Positions 33,922-41,803 of a stretch of 64,000 bases of DNA are shown here, in pieces. The notes below the pieces were generated by a model. The model ran no database searches, was not told the DNA's origin, and worked only from the letters and a program-made list of their open reading frames with translations. The stretch lies in contig NZ_JAJOZB010000001.1 in NCBI RefSeq assembly GCF_023701745.1, positions 4,780,501 to 4,844,500 on the forward strand. The letters are read 5' to 3'. Position numbers and translations under genes: made by a program. The number at the start of each line of letters is the position of its first letter. Position 1 is the first letter of the stretch. Origin of the DNA: Streptomyces sp. RKAG293. Its GTDB lineage: Bacteria; Actinomycetota; Actinomycetes; Streptomycetales; Streptomycetaceae.

Positions 33922-34641
33922 ATGTCGACGACCCGCCACCTCATCAACCGGCAGCGCCGCCTGGCCGCCGCACCGCCCGCGAACCGGACGCGCCCGGGAC
34001 CGCCGCCCGCGCCCGAGGAGCCGGACCAGCAGGATCGGAAACCCCGGGCGAAGCCGGAACCGAAGCCCGCGCCGAAGCCCGCGCCGAAGCCGTCGGCCAA
34101 GGAGCCCGACCGGGGTGGCGTCGGCAGCGTGCGGTACCGGGTCGTGGTGGCCCTGGCCGTGCTGACGGTGCTGCTCGGCGGCTTCGCCGGCTGGGCCGCC
34201 ATGGAGGCGGCCACGCTCCACGACACCGCGGCGACCCGTAACACCGCCCTCACCGACACCGCCCGTACCAGCGAGGTCAAGGGCATGGTGACGCAGGCGG
34301 TGAACTCGGTCTTCTCCTACAACTACGCGGACCCCGCACGGACGGACCAGGCGGCGAAGAAGCTGCTGACCGGCAAGGCGGTGCAGCAGTATGCGGACAT
34401 GCTCGCCCAGGTGCGCAAGCAGGCGCCGGTGCAGAAGCTCGTCCTCACGACGACGGTCACCGACAGCGGTGTGGAGCTGATCGACGGCGACCGGGCCCGG
34501 GTGCTGATCTTCGCGGACCAGCGGAACACCCGTACCGCGCCGAAGGAGGAGACGACCTACGCGGCGGCCATGTTCGCCGTGGACGCCGTCCACCAGGACG
34601 GTGTCTGGAAGATCGGCAACATCGACACCTTCAACCGCTGA
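33922..34641 (+). CDS. Mce-associated membrane protein, type B second copy
   Basis: The product is 239 residues from the ATG at 33922. It has a long Pro/Lys-rich cytoplasmic N terminus (about 1-70, with PKPAPKP repeats), one membrane helix (about 75-95), and an outer domain matching 32721: NTALTDTARTSEVKGMV, VFSYNYADPARTDQAAKKLL and LIDGDRARVLIFADQ. It ends the mce operon. Its stop codon falls in the first unit of an 8-bp tandem repeat. Confidence 0.88.
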   Translation: MSTTRHLINRQRRLAAAPPANRTRPGPPPAPEEPDQQDRKPRAKPEPKPAPKPAPKPSAKEPDRGGVGSVRYRVVVALAVLTVLLGGFAGWAAMEAATLHDTAATRNTALTDTARTSEVKGMVTQAVNSVFSYNYADPARTDQAAKKLLTGKAVQQYADMLAQVRKQAPVQKLVLTTTVTDSGVELIDGDRARVLIFADQRNTRTAPKEETTYAAAMFAVDAVHQDGVWKIGNIDTFNR

Positions 34642-34677
34642 CCCGCTGACCCGCTGACCCGCTGACCCGCTGACGCG
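34638..34677. repeat. 8-bp tandem repeat CTGACCCG over a stop codon
   Basis: Four exact units of CTGACCCG and a fifth CTGACGCG run from 34638 to 34677. The stop codon of the last Mce-associated gene is the TGA of the first unit. Because eight is not a multiple of three, the array places TGA in all three forward frames. Confidence 0.9.
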
Positions 34678-34723
34678 CCGACCCACGGGGCTGAAGGGGC
34701 CCCGGCCGCTATCGTGACGTGCG

Positions 34724-35206
34724 ATGTCCCGTCGCGAGGTGGTGAACGAGCCCATCGACCCCGATGCCGACCTGCGCGTGCCGGCGCAGCGCGACGAGCT
34801 GCTGCGCCGCCAGGTGCCGGTACTCGCCGTGATCTCGCTGGGCGGTGCGGCCGGCGCCTGCGCCCGGTACGGCGCCGCGCTGCTCTGGCCCACGCCCGCC
34901 GGCGGTTTCCCGTGGACGACGCTGCTGGTCAACACCGTCGGCTGCGCCGTGATCGGGGTGTTCATGGTGCTGATCAGCGAGGTGTGGACCGTGCACCGGC
35001 TGGTGCGGCCGTTCTTCGGGACCGGGGTGCTGGGCGGCTTCACCACGTTCTCCACCTACGCCGTGGACATCCGCGACCTGCTGGAGCGGGGCGAGGCCAG
35101 GACCGGTCTGGCCTATCTGGCGGGGACGGCGCTCGCCGCCCTGACGGCCGTGTGGACCGCCGCGGTGCTGACCCGCCGCCTGGCGGTCAGGGGTGAGGCG
35201 CGGTGA
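34724..35206 (+). CDS. crcB: CrcB/FluC fluoride channel subunit, first copy
   Basis: The 160-residue membrane protein exports fluoride passively as a dual-topology channel. Four membrane helices follow a cytoplasmic N terminus of about 30 residues. Signature motifs are GGAAGACARYGAAL, WTTLLVNTVGCAVIG (with the pore Asn) and GVLGGFTTFSTYAVD (with the sodium-site Thr-Thr-Phe-Ser). The neighbouring gene encodes a second copy, so the pair probably forms a heterodimer. The ATG at 34724 has a weak ribosome site, and a GTG at 34742 is possible. I saw no fluoride riboswitch upstream. Confidence 0.92.
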   Translation: MSRREVVNEPIDPDADLRVPAQRDELLRRQVPVLAVISLGGAAGACARYGAALLWPTPAGGFPWTTLLVNTVGCAVIGVFMVLISEVWTVHRLVRPFFGTGVLGGFTTFSTYAVDIRDLLERGEARTGLAYLAGTALAALTAVWTAAVLTRRLAVRGEAR

Positions 35207-35577
35207 ACTGGCTGCTCGTCATCGCCGGCGCCGCCGTCGGCGCCCCGCTGCGCTATCTGACCGACCGTTTCGTCCAGACCCGGCACGAGACGGCCTTCCC
35301 CTGGGGAACGTTCACCGTCAACGTGGCCGGCTGCCTGGTGCTCGGCATCGTCACCGGCGCGGTGACCGCCGGGGCCGCCTCGTCCGCCGTGCGGCTGCTG
35401 CTGGGCACCGGCCTGTGCGGGGCGCTGACGACGTACTCGACGTTCTCCTTCGAGACGCTGCGGCTGGCCGAGAGCGGGGCCCGGTTCTTCGCCGCCGCGA
35501 ACGTGGTGGTGAGCATCACCGCCGGACTGGGCGCCGTCTACACCGGTGTGGCCCTCGCCCAGACGCTCTGGACCTGA
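35203..35577 (+). CDS. crcB: CrcB/FluC fluoride channel subunit, second copy
   Basis: The product is 124 residues from the GTG at 35203, overlapping the first copy by GTGA. Four membrane helices carry GAAVGAPLRYLTDR, WGTFTVNVAGCLVLG and GTGLCGALTTYSTFSFE, the last being the conserved Thr/Phe/Ser region of the fluoride pore. It is shorter than the first copy because it lacks the N-terminal extension. Translational coupling suggests the two subunits are made in equal amounts. Confidence 0.93.
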   Translation: MNWLLVIAGAAVGAPLRYLTDRFVQTRHETAFPWGTFTVNVAGCLVLGIVTGAVTAGAASSAVRLLLGTGLCGALTTYSTFSFETLRLAESGARFFAAANVVVSITAGLGAVYTGVALAQTLWT

Positions 35578-35602
35578 TCCCGGGCGGTCCGGGCCCCGCC
35601 CC

Positions 35603-36757
35603 TCACAGCCAGTTGCGCCGCTTGAAGACCATGTAGAGCCCGACACAGACCACGCCCATCAGCCCGATGGCGAACGGGTAGCCGAAGGCCCACTTCAGCT
35701 CGGGCATGGACTCGAAGTTCATGCCGTACACGGTGCCGATCAGGGTCGGGGCGAAGAGGATGGCCGCCCAGGACGAGATCTTCTTGATCTCGTCGTTCTG
35801 GGCGTTGCTGGCCTCGGCGAGCTGCTTCATCTCCTCGTTCTGCGCCTGGGTGACCAGGGTGGCGTTGACGGCGAGGATGTCCGCGATCATCTGCCGGAAG
35901 CCGTCCACCCGCTCGACGACGGTGGTGGCGTGGTCGTCGACGTCCCGCAGATAGCGCCGCAGCTCCTCGTCGGTGCCGTACTTCTCGAATCCGGCGGTCA
36001 GCGCGGAGAGGATGTTCAGCAGCGGGCGGGTGGCGCGCTGGAACTCGACGACCTCGCGGGACAGCTCGTAGATGCGGCGCGAGACCTTGGGGTCGCCGCC
36101 GAAGACCTCGGTCTCGATCTCGTCGATGTCGTTCTGCAGCCCCGCGATGACCGGCGCGTACCCGTCGACGACGGAGTCGAGCACCGCGTAGAGCACCGCC
36201 TCCGGCCCCAGCCGCAGCAGCTCGGGGTCGGCCTCCAGCCGGGCGCGCACGGTCGACAGGTCGGGCGACTGGCTGTGCCGGACGGTGAGGACGAAGTCCG
36301 GGCCGACGAAGAGGTGCAGCTCGCCGAAGTCGACCTCCTCGGCGTCGTCGAGGTAGCGGGCGGCGCGCAGCACGACGAAGAGGGTGTCGCCGTAGCGCTC
36401 CAGCTTCGGCCGCTGATGGGCGACGACGGCGTCCTCGACGGCCAGCTCGTGCAGCCCGAACGCGGCCGCCGCGGCCAGCAGCTGGTCCTCCGCCGGCCGG
36501 TAGAGGCCGATCCAGGCCATGGCGTCCGGTGTGTCGGGCAGCTTCCGGTAGGCCTCGGTGAGGGTGGCCGGGGTGTCGATCCGGCGGCCGTCGCGGTAGA
36601 GCGCCGCGTCGATCACGCTGTTCTCCACGGGACCCGACTCCGTCGTCTCCTCCGCCGGGTGCCGGGGCTCCATCGAGCGCTCGGGGGCCGCGTCCGCGGC
36701 CTGGTCGCGCTGGTCTCGCTTGTGCGGGCGCAGTGCCCGGGGACGCCGGTCCGACAT
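35603..36757 (-). CDS. corA: CorA-family magnesium/cobalt transporter
   Basis: The product is 384 residues from the ATG at 36757, which has AGGAAAG eight nt upstream; the frame is open to 36829. A charged N terminus of about 50 residues precedes the cytoplasmic alpha/beta and long-helix domain. Two C-terminal membrane helices follow. The GMN selectivity motif is present as YGMNFESMPEL at the outer end of the first helix. The family forms pentameric Mg2+ channels. It converges with the crcB pair, 25 nt apart, so two ion-homeostasis units share this spot. Confidence 0.93.
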   Translation of the reverse strand: MSDRRPRALRPHKRDQRDQAADAAPERSMEPRHPAEETTESGPVENSVIDAALYRDGRRIDTPATLTEAYRKLPDTPDAMAWIGLYRPAEDQLLAAAAAFGLHELAVEDAVVAHQRPKLERYGDTLFVVLRAARYLDDAEEVDFGELHLFVGPDFVLTVRHSQSPDLSTVRARLEADPELLRLGPEAVLYAVLDSVVDGYAPVIAGLQNDIDEIETEVFGGDPKVSRRIYELSREVVEFQRATRPLLNILSALTAGFEKYGTDEELRRYLRDVDDHATTVVERVDGFRQMIADILAVNATLVTQAQNEEMKQLAEASNAQNDEIKKISSWAAILFAPTLIGTVYGMNFESMPELKWAFGYPFAIGLMGVVCVGLYMVFKRRNWL

Positions 36758-36975
36758 GGCGGGCTCTTTCCTGGCGGAGCGGATCTGTTCGGACGGGCAG
36801 CACGCTACGGCGGTCCGTCGCGGATACACGGTAGCCCGGGGTACGGGCCCCGGATCGGGGTCGTTGGCCCGTCCGAGTGGTGTTCATACGAAAAGCGGCG
36901 CGGATCCCGAGATCGCCGTGCCCCGTCCACATGATGAGGGACATACGCAGACCAACCGATCGAAAGCGAGGGGCC

Positions 36976-37383
36976 GTGGCCACCACAGCGAGCACCGCAA
37001 CCGCCGCAACTGCCGCAACCACCAGGGTCGCGCAGTTCTGGACCGTCTTCCTCGGCGTTCTCGCCGGGATCCTCACCGCGCTGCGGCTCACCGCCCCGGC
37101 CCGTGCCGCCCGTCGCGAGGTCGCGGCGGCCGAGCGGATCGCGCCGGCCGCCCCGCTGTCGCCCCTCGCGGCCTTCGCCGGGAGCGCGCCCCGCGGCGAA
37201 CGGTCCCTGCCGCCCACCATCAAGCAGCGCATCCGTGCCGAGGCCCACGGCGCCTCACCCGTCTCCCGGCAGCGCACCGCGGGCCTCGGCGACACGCACC
37301 TCACCCCCGCCGCCGACGCCCCCGCCGACACCCTGGTCCCGGCGGACGACGACCGCTTCGACCGCCTCCCCTGCGCGGCCTGA
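36976..37383 (+). CDS. Single-TM hypothetical protein
   Basis: The product is 135 residues from a GTG at 36976; the frame is open to 36877, and an ATG at 36931 is an alternative. A Thr/Ala-rich N terminus coded by 9-bp repeats is followed by one membrane helix (about 16-36, FWTVFLGVLAGILTALRL) and an Ala/Arg/Pro-rich soluble tail of about 95 residues. No motif or family is certain. It is divergent from corA. Confidence 0.6.
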   Translation: MATTASTATAATAATTRVAQFWTVFLGVLAGILTALRLTAPARAARREVAAAERIAPAAPLSPLAAFAGSAPRGERSLPPTIKQRIRAEAHGASPVSRQRTAGLGDTHLTPAADAPADTLVPADDDRFDRLPCAA

Positions 37384-37405
37384 CCCGGTCAGGACCACCC
37401 TCGTT

Positions 37406-37437
37406 CGACCGTCGCGACCGTTGCGACCATCTCGACC
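37406..37437. repeat. Short 9-bp periodic repeat
   Basis: CGACC recurs at 37406, 37415, 37424 and 37433, giving four degenerate 9-bp units in the 221-bp gap between two hypothetical genes. Nothing else is seen in that gap. Confidence 0.5.
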
Positions 37438-37604
37438 AGTACGTCTGAACCGACACCCCTGATCCACAGCACCACATGTCGTGTCGAGACCGCCTCCCCG
37501 GAGCGCGGGAATCTCCACGACCCACAGAACCCAAGACCTCGATGTTCGGAACCCATCCCCCACCCGGCCTGCCGGCGAGGGCACGTGCCTGGTAGGCATG
37601 GCCC

Positions 37605-38216
37605 GTGCGATTCGAGACAGTGCCGATGCCGTCGACCGTCCGGGCCAGGCCGCGTGACCTCCGCGGCTATCCCGTACCGGCCATCACCCCGTGGGACGGG
37701 GACGCGCCGCAGTTCGCGCTGACGGACTACGACCGCAGTGCCGACTGCGCCCGTATGCGGCGGTGTTCGGTCTGCGACACGCTCATGCGGCCAGGACCGG
37801 TGTGGCGTGTGGTGGGCGCCTCGGAGAGCGCCGCCATCGCCGACGCGCTGGCCGCCGGGCGGCCGTACCGCAATCTCGCCCCCACCCTGGAGGGCCCGGG
37901 GCACCGCGCCTGCATGCTCTACGCCTCGATGGTCTGCCCCTACCTGGCCCGCCCGAACGCGCGCCGCGGGCTGTCCGCGCAGCAGCCGGACGAGCTGACC
38001 GGGCATGTCGTCCGGGGCGCGGTGCGGGGCGCGACGGGCGCGGTGGTGGGCTTCGGCGACTACGAGTTCGCCGTCACCGGCACCCAGGTGCTGTTCCGGT
38101 TCCTCGACATCGTCGAGTTCCTGCCGCACGACACGTCCGACGCGCACCTCGAGGAGCTGCGCGCCGAACTCGCCGCCCGGGACCGGCCGGGAGAACCCGG
38201 GGATCAGCCGCGGTAG
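37605..38216 (+). CDS. Conserved-looking hypothetical protein with Cys motifs
   Basis: The product is 203 residues from the GTG at 37605, with GGTAGG eight nt upstream; an ATG at 37626 is possible. The N-terminal half carries CSVCDTLM and, about 50 residues later, GHRACMLYASMVCPYL. That is a possible zinc site of two plus two Cys/His. The C-terminal half looks like a beta-rich domain (VVGFGDYEFAVTGTQVLFRF). It is soluble, with no signal. Its 3' end overlaps the convergent lipoprotein gene by 13 bp. I do not recognise a named family. Confidence 0.78.
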   Translation: MRFETVPMPSTVRARPRDLRGYPVPAITPWDGDAPQFALTDYDRSADCARMRRCSVCDTLMRPGPVWRVVGASESAAIADALAAGRPYRNLAPTLEGPGHRACMLYASMVCPYLARPNARRGLSAQQPDELTGHVVRGAVRGATGAVVGFGDYEFAVTGTQVLFRFLDIVEFLPHDTSDAHLEELRAELAARDRPGEPGDQPR

Positions 38217-39313
38217 GACGGCAGTCCGGTGTAGGTGGAGACCAGTTCCGGCGTGGCGGAGCTCTTCGTGGAGAGCGTGACGATGCCGGCCGGCGTCCTG
38301 GCGGCGATGGTGCTGCCGTCCGGGGACCAGGCGGGCTCCGTGTAGTCCGTGGTGGCGTGCGGCGTCAGGTCCCGGAAGACGGGGCCGGCGTCCGTCGGGG
38401 TCTCCAGGAACAGGTGGTCGTGGCCGCCGGCCGAGCGGACGAAGACGATCTCCTCGCCGTCGGTGTGCGACATCGCCGGCTGCGAGCCGTGGGTGAGCAC
38501 GGAACCCTGCTGACGGACGTAGTCGTCACGGATGAAGACCTCGCCGCCGGAGTTCGCGTACACGGCGCTGCCGTGGGTGCCGCCCGCACTCGGCCAGGAG
38601 TTGCCGGTCTGCGGGATCCGCTGCGCACCGTCCCCGGGCTCCCCGCCCAGGCCGAGCTTCTTCGGGGTTCCGCTGACGGCGTTCGCGGGCACGCTGTCCA
38701 GCTCGGAGACGCCGTTCCTGCGGACCGCGAAGAAGATGTTGTTGCGCCGGGACAGCTCCGGAATCGTGTCGTACCCCGTCACCTGCCACGTCGGGTGCGA
38801 CCAGTTCTGCCCGCCCGGGTTCCTGGCGACGGTGACGCGGCCGGTGCCGTTCGGGTCGGCGACGGCGAGGTTGCCCGCGCCGTCGATGAACGCCGCCTTG
38901 CGGCCGTCCGGTGACCAGGCCAGATCCCTGACGGCGGTGCCGAAGTCCACCCTGGTGCCGTTCATCACCACGTACCGGGTGCCGTCGCTGATGGTCAGTC
39001 CGCTGTGCGCCGTGCCGTTCAGGACCGGCGCGCGGGTGCTGCCCGCCGTGGTGGCCGTGCCCGCGGGGGTGGAGCCGCCGGCCGGTGTCGTGGCGGCGCT
39101 CGTGCTCGGAGCGGTGGTGGCCGACGGGGCCGCACCGCCGGCCGGAGCGGTGGAACCGCCGCCGCCCGGGGCGCCGGTGGCGGCCGGCGGAGTGCTGACC
39201 GCCCGCGCGCCCGACGTCGGGCCGCAGCCGGTGAGCAGTGCCGCGGTGGCGGCGGTGAGGGTGGCGGTGAGAGCGACGGCGACGGCGGTGCTGCCACGGG
39301 TACGAGCGGACAT
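38204..39313 (-). CDS. Lipoprotein with TolB-like beta-propeller
   Basis: The product is 369 residues from the ATG at 39313, which follows a G-rich ribosome site; the frame is open to 39388. A lipoprotein signal with lipobox LLTGC (about residues 25-29) precedes an Ala/Thr/Gly/Pro linker of about 70 residues. The C-terminal domain of about 270 residues has PD40-like blades, seen as DLAWSPDGRKAAFID and PAWSPDGSTIAARTP. The protein is likely anchored on the outer face of the membrane. Ligand and role are unknown. Confidence 0.85.
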   Translation of the reverse strand: MSARTRGSTAVAVALTATLTAATAALLTGCGPTSGARAVSTPPAATGAPGGGGSTAPAGGAAPSATTAPSTSAATTPAGGSTPAGTATTAGSTRAPVLNGTAHSGLTISDGTRYVVMNGTRVDFGTAVRDLAWSPDGRKAAFIDGAGNLAVADPNGTGRVTVARNPGGQNWSHPTWQVTGYDTIPELSRRNNIFFAVRRNGVSELDSVPANAVSGTPKKLGLGGEPGDGAQRIPQTGNSWPSAGGTHGSAVYANSGGEVFIRDDYVRQQGSVLTHGSQPAMSHTDGEEIVFVRSAGGHDHLFLETPTDAGPVFRDLTPHATTDYTEPAWSPDGSTIAARTPAGIVTLSTKSSATPELVSTYTGLPSYRG

Positions 39314-39484
39314 GAGCGGTTCCCCCCAAGGACGTTGATAGGAGAAGGGTGACGATTCAACGTCCGTGGCGTGTGTGACCGCTGTCACGGACGTGCAACA
39401 GCGATTTCGGGATTCATGGGTGTGGGACCGATGGACCCGGGTAGGCGGGTGCCATTGCCGGTTGCTCCTGGGAGGATGAGGAAC

Positions 39485-40369
39485 ATGACAGCGCTAGTGA
39501 ACTCGGACGACACAGCTGTGGTTGATGTCCCGACCACGGGCGGCTGTGCCTCGTCGATGACGGAGCTGCCGTGGATCGAGGAGGCGGGCAAGGTCGCGCC
39601 GAAGGATGCGCGGGCCCTGTCCAAGCTGTTCTTCGACCGCCTGCAGAGCCTGGAGGAGGGGACGCGCGACTACCAGTACGCGCGGAACACCCTGATCGAG
39701 CTGAACCTGTCCCTGGTCCGGTTCGCCGCCGGCCGGTTCCGCAACCGGTCGGAGGACATGGAGGACATCGTCCAGGTCGGGACGATCGGCCTGATCAAGG
39801 CGATCGACCGGTTCGACCTGTCGCGCGAGGTCGAGTTCACCACCTTCGCCATTCCGTACATCTCCGGCGAGATCAAGCGCTTCTTCCGTGACACCAGCTG
39901 GGCCGTCCACGTACCGCGCAGCCTCCAGGAGCGCCGGATCGCGCTGGCCCAGGCCAAGGACGCGCTCTCCCAGCGGATGGACCGCTCCCCGACCACCGCG
40001 GAGCTGGCCGAATACCTGGACCTGACCCCGGCCGAGGTGAACGAGGGGCTGGTGGCCAGCAACGGCTACACCGCCGGCTCCCTGGACCTCCCCGCGGGGG
40101 AGAACACCGAGGAGGCCGCGGGCAGTTCGTTCGTCGACCGGCTCGGCGAGGACGACCCGGGCATGGAGGCGGTGGAGAACCTCCAGGCGCTCAAGCCGCT
40201 GATGGCCGAACTCGGCGAGCGGGACCGCGCGATCCTGCGGATGCGCTTCGGCCAGGAGATGACGCAGTCCGAGATCGGTGCCGAGCTCGGCGTCTCCCAG
40301 ATGCATGTCTCCCGGCTGCTGACCCGGACGCTCACCCGGCTGCGCACCGGGCTGCTCACCCAGGCGTAA
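39485..40369 (+). CDS. SigB/SigF/SigG-family RNA polymerase sigma factor
   Basis: The product is 294 residues from the ATG at 39485; GGGAGG lies at 39470-39475 and an ATG at 39476 is an alternative. Region 2 has DIVQVGTIGLIKAIDRFDLSR and FTTFAIPYISGEIKRFFRD, region 3 LQERRIALAQAKDALSQR, and region 4 LGERDRAILRMRFGQEMTQSEI then VSQMHVSRLLTRTL. This is the stress/sporulation sigma group controlled by anti-sigma kinases and STAS antagonists. No anti-sigma gene is adjacent. Which S. coelicolor paralogue it matches cannot be told without alignment. Confidence 0.93.
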   Translation: MTALVNSDDTAVVDVPTTGGCASSMTELPWIEEAGKVAPKDARALSKLFFDRLQSLEEGTRDYQYARNTLIELNLSLVRFAAGRFRNRSEDMEDIVQVGTIGLIKAIDRFDLSREVEFTTFAIPYISGEIKRFFRDTSWAVHVPRSLQERRIALAQAKDALSQRMDRSPTTAELAEYLDLTPAEVNEGLVASNGYTAGSLDLPAGENTEEAAGSSFVDRLGEDDPGMEAVENLQALKPLMAELGERDRAILRMRFGQEMTQSEIGAELGVSQMHVSRLLTRTLTRLRTGLLTQA

Positions 40370-40407
40370 CACGCACGTCAGAACGTCAGCGCTTCAGCAC
40401 TTCAGCG

Positions 40408-40448
40408 CGAAGGTCCCCCGCCGGGCACTCTCCGGCGGGGGACCTTCG
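40408..40448. terminator. Bidirectional terminator
   Basis: A perfect 17-bp stem (40408-40424 with 40432-40448, loop GCACTCT) lies between the sigma gene and the convergent DUF5949-like gene. Confidence 0.9.
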
Positions 40449-40467
40449 TGTTCTGACAGCCGGGCGG

Positions 40468-40971
40468 TCAGCCCTGGAGGGAGCCGACCGGGACGAAGCA
40501 GTGCGCGGAACCGGCCAGCATCGTCTCGTCGCCCACGAAGGACTTGAGCACCTCTTCGCTGACCGGCTTCCCCGGTGCCGCCTCCGGCCACGGCCGGGTG
40601 GCGAACATGAAATACACCATGCCGCGCTCGCGGGCCGCGTCCACCCACTGCTCGGGCACGGGGCAGGCCGCGTGCAGGTACGGCATGGTCAGGACGGCCT
40701 GGCCGCCCTCGACGAGGAGCTTCACGGGGGCCTTGGGCACCTGGGCGATGTCCAGGATGGTCCCGCCGAGCGGCAGGCCGACCTCCTCGATCGCCGCGGT
40801 GATGGCCGCCTCCGCGACCTCGTGGCCGCCCTCGACATCGCCGAGGGAGTAGGCCAGGAGGAACGCGATGTCCCGTTGGTCCTCGATGTGCTCGCCGGCC
40901 CAGGGGATCACCGCGAGGGTGCCCATCTGGCTCTGCCGGGTGATGTCCGGAGCGGTGCTGGTCTGACTCAT
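40468..40971 (-). CDS. DUF5949-like hypothetical protein
   Basis: The 167-residue soluble protein has GTLAVIPWAGEHIEDQRDI, LLAYSLGDVEGGHEVAEA, the middle LVEGGQAVLTMPYLHAACPVP and GMVYFMFATRPWPEAAPG. The pattern fits a Streptomyces-specific family (DUF5949) of unknown function. No signal peptide or membrane segment is present. It is monocistronic and convergent with the sigma factor gene. Confidence 0.8.
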   Translation of the reverse strand: MSQTSTAPDITRQSQMGTLAVIPWAGEHIEDQRDIAFLLAYSLGDVEGGHEVAEAAITAAIEEVGLPLGGTILDIAQVPKAPVKLLVEGGQAVLTMPYLHAACPVPEQWVDAARERGMVYFMFATRPWPEAAPGKPVSEEVLKSFVGDETMLAGSAHCFVPVGSLQG

Positions 40972-41349
40972 GGCAACGGACTGTAACGGCGGGCCGGGCC
41001 CGACCGGGCCCGCGTGTCACCTGAGAGAGCGAGTCCTGACCGCTAAACCCACCGAACGAGGTCTTGTCGATCGCACATGCGATACGACGGTATGTCCGTG
41101 GAAGAGGCGTGATGCACCACCCCCGCCCGTGACCGGTGGGGCCCGTGGTCGTTGGACAGGGCGCATCACCCCCGCGCGAAGGCTCCGGAGCGTCCAAGCT
41201 TCGGAGCCTTTGGTGTCGGGGCCGCCCTCACCGGCGGTGACGTTCACCAGTTCAGCTCAACCTGCGTGACTATGCGGCATACATACGCGTTGCGCAGGGC
41301 GTCAATGCCGCAGGTCCTGCGGTTGGGTTTCACCATCAAGGAGATTTCG
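40972..41349. other. Intergenic region upstream of the first chaplin gene
   Basis: This 378-bp stretch has no convincing gene. A 9-bp stem (41179-41187 with 41202-41210) could be a weak terminator or leader hairpin. AAGGAG at 41338-41343 is the ribosome site for the chaplin. The AACCAAACC-TTGATC element of the rodlins is not present. Confidence 0.5.
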
Positions 41350-41601
41350 ATGTCGCGTATCGCCAAGGCAGCCGCCATCACCGCCGCGGCCGGTGCCGTT
41401 CTGGCCGCGGGCGCCGGCATGGCTGCCGCCGACGCCGGTGCCCAGGGTGCTGCGGTCGGTTCGCCCGGCGTTCTGTCCGGCAACCAGGCCCAGGTCCCCG
41501 TTCACGTGCCCGTCAACGTCTGCGGTAACTCCGTCAACGTGATCGGTCTCCTGAACCCGGCGTTCGGCAACCACTGCGAGAACGTCTCGGGCGGCTGGTA
41601 G
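41350..41601 (+). CDS. Short chaplin
   Basis: The product is 83 residues from the ATG at 41350, with AAGGAG six nt upstream. A Sec signal (about 1-27, ending AAADAG) precedes one chaplin domain: GAQGAAVGSPGVLSG, VPVHVPVNVCGN, then VIGLLNPAFGNHC. The two Cys should form the intramolecular disulfide of short chaplins. These proteins assemble into amyloid-like fibrils that lower surface tension and coat aerial hyphae. The C terminus ends ENVSGGW, longer than the usual ending. In S. coelicolor, as I recall, chpG lies next to melC; the same neighbourhood here suggests orthology. Confidence 0.96.
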   Translation: MSRIAKAAAITAAAGAVLAAGAGMAAADAGAQGAAVGSPGVLSGNQAQVPVHVPVNVCGNSVNVIGLLNPAFGNHCENVSGGW

Positions 41602-41735
41602 TCCCGGTTCTCAACAGCTGTAAGGCCGTTGGACCGGACGACGACCGGCCCGGCACAGCGGGCCGGCGGGACGCAGTCTGACCGTCCCGTCACCTGTCCG
41701 TCCGGCGGCCCGGGGTGAACACCCCCATCCAACTG

Positions 41736-41772
41736 GTGCGGCCTCCCGCGATGCCTTCGCGGGAGGCCGCAC
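41736..41772. terminator. Bidirectional terminator
   Basis: A perfect 15-bp stem (41736-41750 with 41758-41772, loop ATGCCTT) lies between the chaplin gene and the convergent tyrosinase gene. Confidence 0.88.
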
Positions 41773-41803
41773 TCGTGCGTTCGCGCACTGCTCCCGGTAC
41801 GGG

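Noticed and set aside
34642..34723. Fluoride riboswitch upstream of crcB
   Set aside because: I looked for the conserved core pattern and saw none; the stretch is taken up largely by the 8-bp repeat.
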